Shown: piece by piece, positions 25,247 to 33,549 of the stretch
Layout of the letters: each line of letters opens with the position of its first letter
How positions within the stretch are numbered: position 1 is the first letter of the stretch
Assembly (NCBI RefSeq): GCF_014694455.1
Contig: NZ_JAAUWT010000009.1
Location: 124,001 to 188,000 of the forward strand
Length of the DNA: 64,000 nucleotides
Direction of reading: 5' to 3'
Origin: Vibrio sp. S9_S30
GTDB lineage: Bacteria > Pseudomonadota > Gammaproteobacteria > Enterobacterales > Vibrionaceae
Made by a program: the position numbers and the translations under genes
The notes under the pieces: generated by a model
The model's input: the letters and a program-made list of their open reading frames with translations, nothing else
Database searches by the model: none
Told to the model about the DNA's origin: nothing

Positions 25247-25277
25247 GCCCATACCGATCTTCGGTATGGGCTTTTTT
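25247..25277 (+). terminator. intrinsic terminator after the M23 gene
   Basis: GCCCATACCGA pairs perfectly with TCGGTATGGGC (11 bp, 3-nt loop), followed by six Ts. Confidence 0.92.
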
Positions 25278-25459
25278 ATACCCAAGTAGGCTCTAAATAT
25301 CAGCAGACCTTAGAAGCGTTATGCAAAACTGACGAGTCCTGACCTTTAGTGTGTGAATGGTTTGTTAGTATCATATACAGGTAACGTACTATTTGACGTA
25401 GTATTGGTCTATGAATTTACAACATCAGGGTTTAAAAGCCAGTTAAGTAGGGATGAGAA

Positions 25460-26266
25460 GTGAAGAAGCGAGCTTTTAGGTTACGCGCTTTTGGATTACG
25501 CGCTTTTGGATTAATGGCGGTCCTCATTTTTAGTCGTGTTTATGCGCAAGAAAACATTCGAATTTATGCGGCTTCTTCTATGACCAATGCAGTAGAAGAA
25601 ATCATAGAGAGCTTTGAAGCAAGCTACGATTATAATGTGATTCCTGTTTTTGGCAGTTCATCTTCCCTAGCCAGACAAATCAATGGAGGAGCCCCAGCGG
25701 ATGTGTATATTTCCGCGAACAGTAAGTGGGCGGATTACCTGCAAGCACAAGACAACATCAAGAAAGAAAACGTCGCTATTCTCGCCAGCAACACTCTCGT
25801 TTTAATCTCTTCCCCCAATAAAAACATTCAATTTGATGTTACCAAAGCGGGGGAGTGGGAACGTATTTTGAAAAACGAAAGGATGGCAATAGCGCAACCC
25901 GATGCCGTTCCTGCAGGTATTTATGCCAAAGAGGCACTAACCAGTCTCGGCGTGTGGGATAGTGTAAAGAAAAGAACAGCCCATATGAAAAATGTGAGAG
26001 CGATTTTGGCATTTGTAGACGTGGGCGAGTCACCTTTAGGTATTGTCTATAAAACCGATGCTATTGCGTCTGGAAAAGTAAAGATCTCTTATGAATTTGA
26101 TGAATCCTCACACTCAAAAATTACTTATCCATTAGTGAATGTGAGTGAAACCAATTCCGCGACGTTACTGACGAGGTATTTTAAAAGCGATGCTGCCAAA
26201 GCCGTGTTGCAGAAGCATGGCTTTAAAGTAATAAAGAAAAGTGAAGACACCGATGAAGTGAAATAA
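25460..26266 (+). CDS. ModA-like molybdate/tungstate-type binding protein (orphan)
   Basis: A 268-residue periplasmic binding protein of the ModA family. After a signal peptide it reads IRIYAASSMTNAVEEI, FGSSSSLARQINGGAPADVYISA and YAKEALTSLGVWD, all hallmark ModA segments that contact the oxyanion. No modB or modC lies nearby, so it must work with a permease elsewhere or bind another anion. The start is GTG 25460 with GGATGAGA upstream. The signal peptide contains a duplicated RAFGL caused by a 15-bp tandem repeat (25481-25510). It is followed by a hairpin and short repeats rather than a classic terminator. Confidence 0.85.
   Translation: MKKRAFRLRAFGLRAFGLMAVLIFSRVYAQENIRIYAASSMTNAVEEIIESFEASYDYNVIPVFGSSSSLARQINGGAPADVYISANSKWADYLQAQDNIKKENVAILASNTLVLISSPNKNIQFDVTKAGEWERILKNERMAIAQPDAVPAGIYAKEALTSLGVWDSVKKRTAHMKNVRAILAFVDVGESPLGIVYKTDAIASGKVKISYEFDESSHSKITYPLVNVSETNSATLLTRYFKSDAAKAVLQKHGFKVIKKSEDTDEVK
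25481..25510 (+). repeat. 15-bp tandem duplication in the ModA signal peptide
   Basis: TTACGCGCTTTTGGA occurs twice in tandem; a partial earlier copy precedes it. It duplicates LRAFG in the n-region of the signal peptide. Confidence 0.85.
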
Positions 26267-26273
26267 CGGTGGA

Positions 26274-26333
26274 GCTCCGTGTCTATAGTGATACGGAGCA
26301 TAGTGACACGGTGCTTAGCTTAGCTTAGCTTAG
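26274..26333. repeat. hairpin and CTTAG tandem repeats after modA-like gene
   Basis: GCTCCGTGTC (26274-26283) pairs with GATACGGAGC (26290-26299), one G-T wobble. Then CTTAG is repeated four times (26314-26333). It lies between two convergent genes and may end transcription on one or both strands. Confidence 0.5.
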
Positions 26334-26415
26334 CTTTGTTTTTACCCAATCTGTTTTACCCAATCCGACTGAGGCAATCCCTTGTTTACGCTTTCCGTAA
26401 GTTCAATCGACCTGT

Positions 26416-27213
26416 TTAGAACGGATGCACTTCATTAGCAAGATCTAATGAAATGAAGGAACTTCGAAACCCATTATTCCAATCATGCAACATATACCCG
26501 CCGTTGGATTTTACGAACCCCACCTCAGCATTCTCTCGATAGTCGGTTAAAAATGCGCTTGCAATGGCAGGGCTGGAAATAACGGTCGCCCCTCCGACAT
26601 TGCAGACAATACTGTTGTGTAGATGACCACAAACAATGCGAATGTCTTGATTCGATTGTTCAATGATCCGCGCAAGGCAGTCTGAATTGCCGAGCCGAAT
26701 GTTGTCCATAAACGGAATACCAGACATAAACGGCGGGTGATGTAAGGCGACCAGAGCGGGCTTATCGGGTTGACGGTGTAATGCATCACTTAGAAACGCG
26801 AGTGTGTCTTTGGATAACTCCCCCTCGCCCCGATCGGGGATCGTGCTGTCTAATCCTATTAACGTAAAATCGCGCAACGAGTGAACCCAGTTGAGTTCAC
26901 CTGAATGGGGCAAGTATTGGTGCTGCCGAAAACACTGTCTTAGTGGTTCTCTTTTGTCGTGATTGCCCGGAATCACAAAGTAGGGGAGTTGCAGTTGGTC
27001 GATGATCGCTTTGAACACTTCGTAGCTGGCGAGATCGCCTTTGTCGGAAATGTCTCCTGTAACGAGTACTGCGTCAATTTCCCCCAACATGGGCAAATCG
27101 CGTTGAATCTTCTTGATGGCGTTCTCAAAGATTTCATGCGTATTAAGGACGTTTGACACCTTGTTTGGCCGAGCCGCAAGGTGTAAGTCTGTAATTTGGA
27201 GAATACGTGACAT
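26416..27213 (-). CDS. GpdQ-like class III metallophosphodiesterase
   Basis: A 265-residue calcineurin-like phosphoesterase. The two-metal site is visible in order: DLH (ITDLH, about 8-10), GDISDKG, PGNHDKREP, ALHHPP and GHLH. This pattern is shared by GpdQ glycerophosphodiesterase and CpdA cAMP phosphodiesterase. Being the last gene of a Ugp-type operon, hydrolysis of glycerophosphodiesters (or of the diester that the transporter imports) is the best guess. No signal peptide, so it acts in the cytoplasm. The start ATG 27213 has AAGGAG eight bases upstream; the longer frame to 27261 overlaps the permease gene and was rejected. Gap to the permease is 13 nt. Confidence 0.82.
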   Translation of the reverse strand: MSRILQITDLHLAARPNKVSNVLNTHEIFENAIKKIQRDLPMLGEIDAVLVTGDISDKGDLASYEVFKAIIDQLQLPYFVIPGNHDKREPLRQCFRQHQYLPHSGELNWVHSLRDFTLIGLDSTIPDRGEGELSKDTLAFLSDALHRQPDKPALVALHHPPFMSGIPFMDNIRLGNSDCLARIIEQSNQDIRIVCGHLHNSIVCNVGGATVISSPAIASAFLTDYRENAEVGFVKSNGGYMLHDWNNGFRSSFISLDLANEVHPF

Positions 27214-27226
27214 CGAATCGGCTCCT

Positions 27227-28078
27227 TTACTTAATCCCAGCACGTAAGAATGCTTGAACAAACTGACGTTGGAAGATCAAAAATGCGACAAGTAGCGGCG
27301 CGATAGACATCATGGTTGCCGCAGAGATAACGGAAATATCCACGCCATTTTCTGGCGCACCGAAAATCGATAACCCGACGGTTAAAGGGCGAGTCTCGTC
27401 TGAATTGGTGACGATCAGTGGCCACAAAAAATTGTTCCAATGCGTTGAAACAGACACGAGCGCGTAAGCCAAGTAGGTTGGTTTGGCTAAAGGTACGTAA
27501 ACTTTCATTAAAATGCCAAAGGTGGAGCACCCCTCCACACTCGCGGCTTCATGCAATTCTACAGGCACAGATTTGAACGACTGGCGCATCAAGAAAATAC
27601 CAAAGGCACTGGCCATATAAGGCATGCCGACACCCAGAATCGTGTCAAATAACCCCAGTTTCGATGTAATGGCATAGTTTTCAACAATCAATACTTCAGG
27701 AAGAATAAACAACTGAAGCAAGACCAGAATAAAAACAAAATCCTTGCCCGGGAAAGAGATTTTCGCGAATGCAAACCCTGCTAAGGTGGTAATAATAAAC
27801 TGCCCAATCAAGACGATAGTGACAAGAAAAAAGGTATTAATGAAGTATGTTATCCACGGTGCACCGTCCCAAGCAAACCGGAAATTATCCAATGTCCAAC
27901 TGGAAAATAGGTTGAAATTCACCGCGTCTGATGTGGTATGGAACGCCGCAAAAAAGGCGAATAACAAAGGCGATATCCAAACAATGGCAAGAAGGATCGC
28001 GCCAAAAGAGTCAAGATAATCCGCCATTTTGTCTGTAAAAAGGCGCTTTGGGGCGAACGCTGTAGCGTGAGTGCTCAT
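27227..28078 (-). CDS. ABC transporter permease, UgpE/MalG type
   Basis: A 283-residue inner-membrane permease with six predicted helices. The EAA loop that docks to the ATPase reads EAASVEGCSTFGILMKVYVP (about 190-209). It pairs with the permease encoded just upstream, overlapping it by 4 nt (ATGA). The set of two permeases, binding protein and ATPase forms a CUT1-family importer. The substrate is inferred from the neighbouring phosphodiesterase and GlpR-like regulator to be a glycerol-phosphate-type compound; sequence alone cannot exclude a sugar. Confidence 0.87.
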   Translation of the reverse strand: MSTHATAFAPKRLFTDKMADYLDSFGAILLAIVWISPLLFAFFAAFHTTSDAVNFNLFSSWTLDNFRFAWDGAPWITYFINTFFLVTIVLIGQFIITTLAGFAFAKISFPGKDFVFILVLLQLFILPEVLIVENYAITSKLGLFDTILGVGMPYMASAFGIFLMRQSFKSVPVELHEAASVEGCSTFGILMKVYVPLAKPTYLAYALVSVSTHWNNFLWPLIVTNSDETRPLTVGLSIFGAPENGVDISVISAATMMSIAPLLVAFLIFQRQFVQAFLRAGIK

Positions 28079-28989
28079 TGATAGTGTGTCCTTCTATCGA
28101 GATACAGAAATTGCACCGCGGCGGCGATACCCAGAACGATGAGCACCATAACCGTTAATGCCGCAGCATGTGGGGCATCAAAGAAGGCAAACGCCATTTC
28201 CCAGATGTAGTACAGAATCAACTTGGAGGCATCGGAAGGGCCGCCTTTGGTCAGGATAAACAGGTGATCAATGAGCTTCACGGAGTTGATCATGGCATTC
28301 ACCACAATAAACAGTGTCGTTGGCATAAGAAGAGGTAAAACAATACGCCTTGTATACGTCCAGCGGCTGGTGCCTTCAATGTCTGCGGCTTCTTTATAGT
28401 CCGTTGGAATGGTTTGAAGCGCCGCCAGATAGAAAATCATGAAAAAGCCCGCTTCTTTCCAAATGGTGACGATAATAACAGCCCAAAGCGCTGTGTCTGG
28501 ATGACCTAACCAGTTTACAGAATCAAAGCCAAACCATGCGCCAATTTGATCCAAAATCCCCAAATGTGGTGTGTAAAAGAATAACCATAAGTTGGCCGCA
28601 GCAATCATCGGCAAAACCGTGGGCGTAAAATACGCCGTCCGAATAAAGCCCGTTGCCGACATTTTTGAATTCGCCCAGAGCGCCATAATCAAGGCAATGA
28701 TGATGGACGCAGGAATGGTGACACCTGCGTAGAACAGGTTGTTTTTTACAATCATCCAAAATGTGGGGTCATTAAACAGATCAACGTAATTCTCTAAGCC
28801 TGAAAACTCTGACGGTTTTCGACGGGTTTCTCTCGAAAATAAGCTGGACCAAAATGTCGCGACTGATGGATAGAAAGCAAACAGTGATAACAAAATGGCG
28901 GCAGGCGTGAGAAGGAACCACCCATAGAGGTGCTGCCTACGTTTTTCCATTGCGGCGTATTGATTCATAAAGTGATCTGCATAGTCCAT
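28075..28989 (-). CDS. ABC transporter permease, UgpA/MalF type
   Basis: A 304-residue membrane permease of the CUT1 ABC importer family with six predicted helices. The EAA loop reads EAADIEGTSRWTYTRRIVLP (about 220-239). The N-terminal helix begins YGWFLLTPAAILLSLFAFYPS, typical of UgpA/LacF-like subunits. It overlaps the next permease gene by 4 nt, so both are made in equal amounts. A 132-nt gap separates it from the binding-protein gene, where partial processing or attenuation could raise the binding protein over the permeases. Confidence 0.87.
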   Translation of the reverse strand: MDYADHFMNQYAAMEKRRQHLYGWFLLTPAAILLSLFAFYPSVATFWSSLFSRETRRKPSEFSGLENYVDLFNDPTFWMIVKNNLFYAGVTIPASIIIALIMALWANSKMSATGFIRTAYFTPTVLPMIAAANLWLFFYTPHLGILDQIGAWFGFDSVNWLGHPDTALWAVIIVTIWKEAGFFMIFYLAALQTIPTDYKEAADIEGTSRWTYTRRIVLPLLMPTTLFIVVNAMINSVKLIDHLFILTKGGPSDASKLILYYIWEMAFAFFDAPHAAALTVMVLIVLGIAAAVQFLYLDRRTHYQ

Positions 28990-29121
28990 TCTGAATGCGC
29001 TTTGTGAGCCTGTGTTTCTTACACACTCAACAGAGCGACATTCATTTGTATTAATGTGGAGTCAGCACCCGTTTAGACATCTCGGGTGCCACTCCGTTAA
29101 CGAACGCTTCTAAGTTGAAAC

Positions 29122-30387
29122 TTATCGATAGTTTCTCAGCAGCCTCTCGGCTGATTTTTGCGCTTCTTCCAAAGCCGCTTCCGGTATTTTGGTTCCGGTG
29201 AGTGCGGATTGAATGGCTTTGTTTAACCCTTCACGAACGCGAGCTGTTTCATACGTCGAAAATTCCGCTACTGCATGCTCTAATTGGTTCCGTGCAACCA
29301 GTGCGGGTGGGAAAGAGGCAGCGTATTGCTTCAGTGATTCTGTTTCATAGGCACTTTTGGATACGCCCATATAGCCTGTTGAGATAGACCAATTCGCCGC
29401 TTGTTCTGGCGCCGTCATGAATTTGATCAGCTTGAGAGAGGCGGCTTTTTCTTTATCGGTGGTGTCTTTGAAGATGTAGAAATTGCCTCCTCCTGTTGGT
29501 GAACCTAAACGTTCATTGCCCGGCAGCATGGCGACACCAAAGTCAAAGGAAGCCGCTTTCTTCACTGCCGACAGGTTACCTGTGGAATGCCACATCATGG
29601 CGGTTTTCCCTTCTAGGAATGCTTGGCGTAACGTGCCCCATTCCACGGTGCCTTCCGGCATGATTTTGTGTTCTTCCGACAGCGATTTCCAAAACTTAAG
29701 TGTTTCGATAACGGATTTATCGTTGAAGTACGTTTGAAGCCCGTCGTCGGACATCAGCTTTTTACCGTTCTGAATCGCAAGAGCTTGGAACATCCAATAC
29801 GGGTATCCCGTTGATGGAATCATTAATCCAAAGGTGTCATCGTTGGTTAGAGCTTTCCCCATTTTAACCAGCTCTTCCCATGATGTAGGCGGCTTTTCAG
29901 GATCCAGCCCTGCTTTACGGAACATGTCTTTGTTGTAGTACGCGACAATGGTGGAACGTTGGAAAGGAATTCCCCATGTTTTCCCTTCAACCTGACTGTT
30001 TTCCATCAGTGCTGGGTAAAAGTCGTCTAACCACGCTTGGTCTTTTTGACCATTCATCAGTTCATCGAACGGTGTGATCAGGTCTTGCTCGATAAGATCG
30101 TAAACATCGATTGAAAACATCACGGCAAGCTGAGCGGGTTCGCCAGAGCTCAAAGCAGAGAGTGCTCGTACTCGTGTGTCATCGTAGTTACCAGAATAAA
30201 TCGCATTGACCTTAATATCCGGATTCTCAGTTTCGAAATCCGATACCATTTTATCCACCACTTTGGTTAACGGTCCCCCGACCGCTATCGGGTAGTACAT
30301 GTTTAACTCGGTTTTGGCTAAGACTGACGGACTCGTACCAGCGACTATGCCAGTTAAAACCCATCCTAGGATTGTAGAGAACTTCAT
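29122..30387 (-). CDS. ABC transporter substrate-binding protein, UgpB-like
   Basis: A 421-residue periplasmic binding protein of the extracellular solute-binding family 1. It has a signal peptide (about 1-24, ending VLAKTEL), then NMYYPIAVGGPLTKVVDKMV, a start typical of UgpB, and the later GIPFQRSTIVAYYNKDMFRKAGLD, which also matches UgpB-type proteins that bind glycerol-3-phosphate. It lies 49 nt after the ATPase gene. The resemblance to UgpB favours sn-glycerol-3-phosphate or glycerophosphodiester as ligand, with moderate confidence. Confidence 0.83.
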   Translation of the reverse strand: MKFSTILGWVLTGIVAGTSPSVLAKTELNMYYPIAVGGPLTKVVDKMVSDFETENPDIKVNAIYSGNYDDTRVRALSALSSGEPAQLAVMFSIDVYDLIEQDLITPFDELMNGQKDQAWLDDFYPALMENSQVEGKTWGIPFQRSTIVAYYNKDMFRKAGLDPEKPPTSWEELVKMGKALTNDDTFGLMIPSTGYPYWMFQALAIQNGKKLMSDDGLQTYFNDKSVIETLKFWKSLSEEHKIMPEGTVEWGTLRQAFLEGKTAMMWHSTGNLSAVKKAASFDFGVAMLPGNERLGSPTGGGNFYIFKDTTDKEKAASLKLIKFMTAPEQAANWSISTGYMGVSKSAYETESLKQYAASFPPALVARNQLEHAVAEFSTYETARVREGLNKAIQSALTGTKIPEAALEEAQKSAERLLRNYR

Positions 30388-30436
30388 AGTTTCACCCTTG
30401 GTTTATTAGCTGCTTACAGCAAGCGTTAAAACAGCG

Positions 30437-31519
30437 TCAGCAGTTTATTGCTGATGCTGATATTGACTGAGCCGATGCCTCGAATGACATTCGGTCTCCA
30501 TTACGATCAAATAGGTGTAGAGCACTATCTTCGAACGAGATATCCACGGTACTGCCTTCTTCAAGCGAGGAATGCCCGTCCAATTTAATCACCAGCCCTT
30601 TTGCGTCTGGATGATTCAAACTTATGTGCGTTTCAACACCGAGGTATTCACACTCCGAGACGGTGCAAGTTAAGCGGTTATGTTTGTCGTCAACCGAGTG
30701 TTGTTCGCTGTTGGCAATACGGATGTTCTCCGTTCGTATACCGATGGTGTGTGCGTGTTCAAACCCCTTTAATGCGGAGGCTGAAATCAGCGCCATCGGC
30801 GGCGCACCCACAAACTCAGCGGCAAACGTATTTTGAGGTTCGTTATACAGTTCTTGTGGCGTGCCGGATTGCATGATCCGCCCGTCTTTCATCAATATAA
30901 TGATGTCTGCCATGCTCATGGCTTCGGTTTGATCGTGAGTAACATACACCACGGTCATCCCCAGCTTACGTTGCAGTTTTTTAATATCTCGACGAACCGA
31001 ATTTCTGAGTTTTGCATCCAAATTTGAAAGTGGCTCATCCATCAAGCAGAGCGGCTGACCAGCCACAATGGCTCGGGCTAACGCGACTCGCTGACGTTGC
31101 CCACCAGACAATTCCCCAGGTTTTCTTTGCTCGTACCCGAGCAGCCCTGTGATGTCTAAGGCGTTTTTCAGTTTCTCTTCCCGTTCCAGTTTGGGCACTT
31201 TTCTTACTTTCATACCAAACATGACATTTTCAGCGACAGAGAGGTGAGGAAAGAGCGCATAAGATTGGAATACCATCGATAAATTTCGAGAAGCGGGCGC
31301 AAGCTCTGTTACATCTCTTGCATCGATAACGATGCGTCCAACATCGGGGGTTTCTAACCCAGCAAGTAGACGCAATGTCGTTGACTTACCGCAACCTGAT
31401 GGACCAAGAAGGGCGACAAATGCGCCTTCTGGGATTTTGAACGAGATGTCTTCAACACCGAGTTGGCCGTTCCAGCGTTTGCCAATATTGTCGAATTCGA
31501 CAAAGGGGTGTTTACTCAT
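30437..31519 (-). CDS. ABC transporter ATPase, UgpC/MalK type
   Basis: A 360-residue ATP-binding subunit. It has Walker A GPSGCGKST (about 39-47), the Q-loop in FQSYALFPH, signature LSGGQRQRVALARA (about 137), Walker B CLMDEPLSNLDA, and H-loop VTHDQTEA, followed by a C-terminal TOBE/OB domain (about 240-350) typical of CUT1 ATPases. It overlaps the regulator gene by 4 nt (ATGA at 31516-31519). It energises import by the two permeases encoded downstream. Confidence 0.9.
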   Translation of the reverse strand: MSKHPFVEFDNIGKRWNGQLGVEDISFKIPEGAFVALLGPSGCGKSTTLRLLAGLETPDVGRIVIDARDVTELAPASRNLSMVFQSYALFPHLSVAENVMFGMKVRKVPKLEREEKLKNALDITGLLGYEQRKPGELSGGQRQRVALARAIVAGQPLCLMDEPLSNLDAKLRNSVRRDIKKLQRKLGMTVVYVTHDQTEAMSMADIIILMKDGRIMQSGTPQELYNEPQNTFAAEFVGAPPMALISASALKGFEHAHTIGIRTENIRIANSEQHSVDDKHNRLTCTVSECEYLGVETHISLNHPDAKGLVIKLDGHSSLEEGSTVDISFEDSALHLFDRNGDRMSFEASAQSISASAINC

Positions 31520-32313
31520 GATGTTTTGTCTCCCACTAGCTTAAGACGATCGCCAACACGCTCACTGAGTGCGGAAACGTCTTCATCTGGATGTTGATTC
31601 ATTATGATTTGGTCTACATCAAAAATACTGCCACCCACAGCAGGGGCTATACGGCGAAGTTTGGAGCTGTCCATCACTAAAATGGACGTTTTGCAATGTG
31701 TTCTAATGGCTTCCCTTACGCGCACCTCCGAGGCATGAAAATCCAACATTCCCCCATCTTCCGACACGCCTGCGACACCAAAAATGCCAAACTCAGCTCG
31801 ATAGGAATGGAAGAAGGTCAGGACGTCATCACCCAAAATGTCTCTATCAGGGAGGCGCAATTCCCCCCCAGGAAGAATCACGCGATTGGTTAATTCACCA
31901 CTGAGCGCCATGGCTGCGTTTAAGTTGTTCGTCATGATCGTTAAGCCAGTTTTATTGTGGAGGGCTTCTGCCACCATGGTGGGTGTGGAGCCGATAGATA
32001 TAAAGAGTGTAGAACCATTTGGGATCATGTCGGCCGCGGCCGCGGCAATTGCTCTTTTTTCACTAGGGTTAGTGATGGCTCTTTGGTCGTAAGGTGTATT
32101 CAGTGGTTGTTCAAAACGTTCAACCCCACCATGCCGCCGGCGAAGACGGTTGTCGTTACATAGATGGTTGATATCTCGTCGAATGGTTTGGGCTGAAACG
32201 CCGAATGCCTCGACCAAGGTTTCGACAGAGACATTCCCTTCTTGTTGAGTCATTTCAATAATGAGCTCGCGTCGGATATCGGTTTTCTTTGTGGTTTTTG
32301 GATCGTGATTCAT
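31516..32313 (-). CDS. DeoR/GlpR-family transcriptional regulator
   Basis: A 265-residue repressor. The N-terminal helix-turn-helix reads VSVETLVEAFGVSAQTIRRD (about 29-48), followed by NRLRRRHGGVE, the DeoR-family hallmark. The C-terminal sensor domain has FISIGSTPTMVAEAL and ILPGGELR, the sugar-phosphate-binding fold. It closely follows the GlpR plan, fitting control by glycerol-3-phosphate or a similar phosphate ester. It is the first gene of the transport operon, so it is autoregulated if it binds the palindrome at 32401-32431. Confidence 0.87.
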   Translation of the reverse strand: MNHDPKTTKKTDIRRELIIEMTQQEGNVSVETLVEAFGVSAQTIRRDINHLCNDNRLRRRHGGVERFEQPLNTPYDQRAITNPSEKRAIAAAAADMIPNGSTLFISIGSTPTMVAEALHNKTGLTIMTNNLNAAMALSGELTNRVILPGGELRLPDRDILGDDVLTFFHSYRAEFGIFGVAGVSEDGGMLDFHASEVRVREAIRTHCKTSILVMDSSKLRRIAPAVGGSIFDVDQIIMNQHPDEDVSALSERVGDRLKLVGDKTS

Positions 32314-32379
32314 ATCTGTTCATATCTCCACTTTCATGCCGAATATAATGATGGATTTAACAGTTGGCTAACATTTTTT

Positions 32380-32431
32380 GAGCATTCGAGCATTTTGTTT
32401 CTCATTTATTGATCAAACGCTCAATAATGAG
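32380..32431. promoter_or_regulatory. operator-like repeats between the DeoR-type regulator and the histidine phosphatase
   Basis: GAGCATT occurs at 32380 and 32388 as a direct repeat. CTCATTTATTGA (32401-32412) and TCAATAATGAG (32421-32431) form an inverted repeat with one unpaired base and an 8-bp spacer. This divergent region is the likely binding site of the DeoR/GlpR-type regulator. Confidence 0.55.
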
Positions 32432-32635
32432 TAAGTTAAAGGAAATGACATCTCTCGTTCACAACAACGTCATGAATAATGGGATCATATGGTAAAGAGG
32501 ACACAATGGTTGCGTTGACTTAACCATCTGTTATTTATCCATAATTTCAGTTTTATTTTTGAGTGAGACGAAGTAGCCTGTCTGTATAACAATGCGTTCT
32601 CTACTCGGCTTTAATCATTAATACAAGGAAAAGGA

Positions 32636-33247
32636 ATGCTCGAATTTAGAAATACATACCTTTTAATGCGTCATGGAGAAAGTAAAGCGAATGTTGCAGG
32701 AATTGTGGTCAGCGATCCGACGATCGGCTGTGACAAGTATGGCCTAACGGACATCGGTAAGCAGCAGGTCATTGCCTCCGCCAAAGCGTATTCGGGCAAA
32801 CCCATTACGCTGGTGGTGCATTCCGATTTCAAACGGACGGTTGAAACCGCCGAAACGGTAAAAAGTACGCTCAGTATTCTGGATTCGAAAGTAGACGCTC
32901 GGTTACGAGAGCGCTTTTTCGGAACATGGGAAGGGAAAAGCTCAGACACGTATGAAAAGGTATGGGCGAAAGACAGTGTGTCTTCAACGCAGACCGACAA
33001 CGGGGTTGAAAGCGCCCAAAGTGTTTGTGAAAGGGCGTGGAGTGTTCTGTTAGATTTGGAAAAAGCCCACAAGAATGCCGTTATTTTACTGGTGTCTCAT
33101 GGGGACACTCTTCAAATTTTAAGCACGGTATTTCACAACTTGGCATCGGGGCAACATCGAACGTTACCTCACCATGAAACCGGACAAATAAAGCTGATCG
33201 CATCCGCTGGTGATTGTCTTCCTATGGCTCCTTGTGCTATCGAGTGA
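32636..33247 (+). CDS. histidine phosphatase family protein
   Basis: A 203-residue phosphoglycerate-mutase-like (histidine phosphatase) protein. The catalytic motif LLMRHGES (about 9-16) and the second histidine in VSHGDTLQ (about 156-163) are present, as is the HSDFKRTVETAE arginine region. The gene is transcribed away from the Ugp-type operon and shares its regulatory region, so it may dephosphorylate the imported compound. AAGGAAAAGG precedes the ATG. Substrate unknown. Confidence 0.85.
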   Translation: MLEFRNTYLLMRHGESKANVAGIVVSDPTIGCDKYGLTDIGKQQVIASAKAYSGKPITLVVHSDFKRTVETAETVKSTLSILDSKVDARLRERFFGTWEGKSSDTYEKVWAKDSVSSTQTDNGVESAQSVCERAWSVLLDLEKAHKNAVILLVSHGDTLQILSTVFHNLASGQHRTLPHHETGQIKLIASAGDCLPMAPCAIE

Positions 33248-33298
33248 GGTGTCTCTGACGAGTAATGCGTTGAAATGCCCTAATCTAAAGGCGATCAT

Positions 33299-33325
33299 AA
33301 AGGGACGAATACTTATTCGCCCTTT
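33299..33325. terminator. hairpin between convergent genes
   Basis: AAAGGGACGAATA and TATTCGCCCTTT pair with one bulged A and a 2-nt loop. It sits between the histidine phosphatase and esterase gene ends, with no long U-tract. The rest of the 33248-33549 gap holds nothing I can identify. Confidence 0.4.
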
Positions 33326-33549
33326 CGGTGTGCTTTCTGCGCCATGACGATAATGACTGGTTTTGCTGTTCCAATTTGGTCGTCAGTTTGCGTAGTAAGT
33401 GGAGGTCGAACAAAGATAGGCTTTCTTTCCATCATATGGGAGCAAAGCCGAGCACTAAAGTGACTCGGCTTGACAGTTCGCTGCCTTCAACAAAAGGCTT
33501 GATCAATAAAAGGCTTGTTCAATATGGTGTCCTCTAACAAAAAATGGCG

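Noticed and set aside
26314..26333. CTTAG repeats as a phase-variation switch
   Set aside because: Located between convergent gene ends, far from any start codon, so it cannot switch translation.
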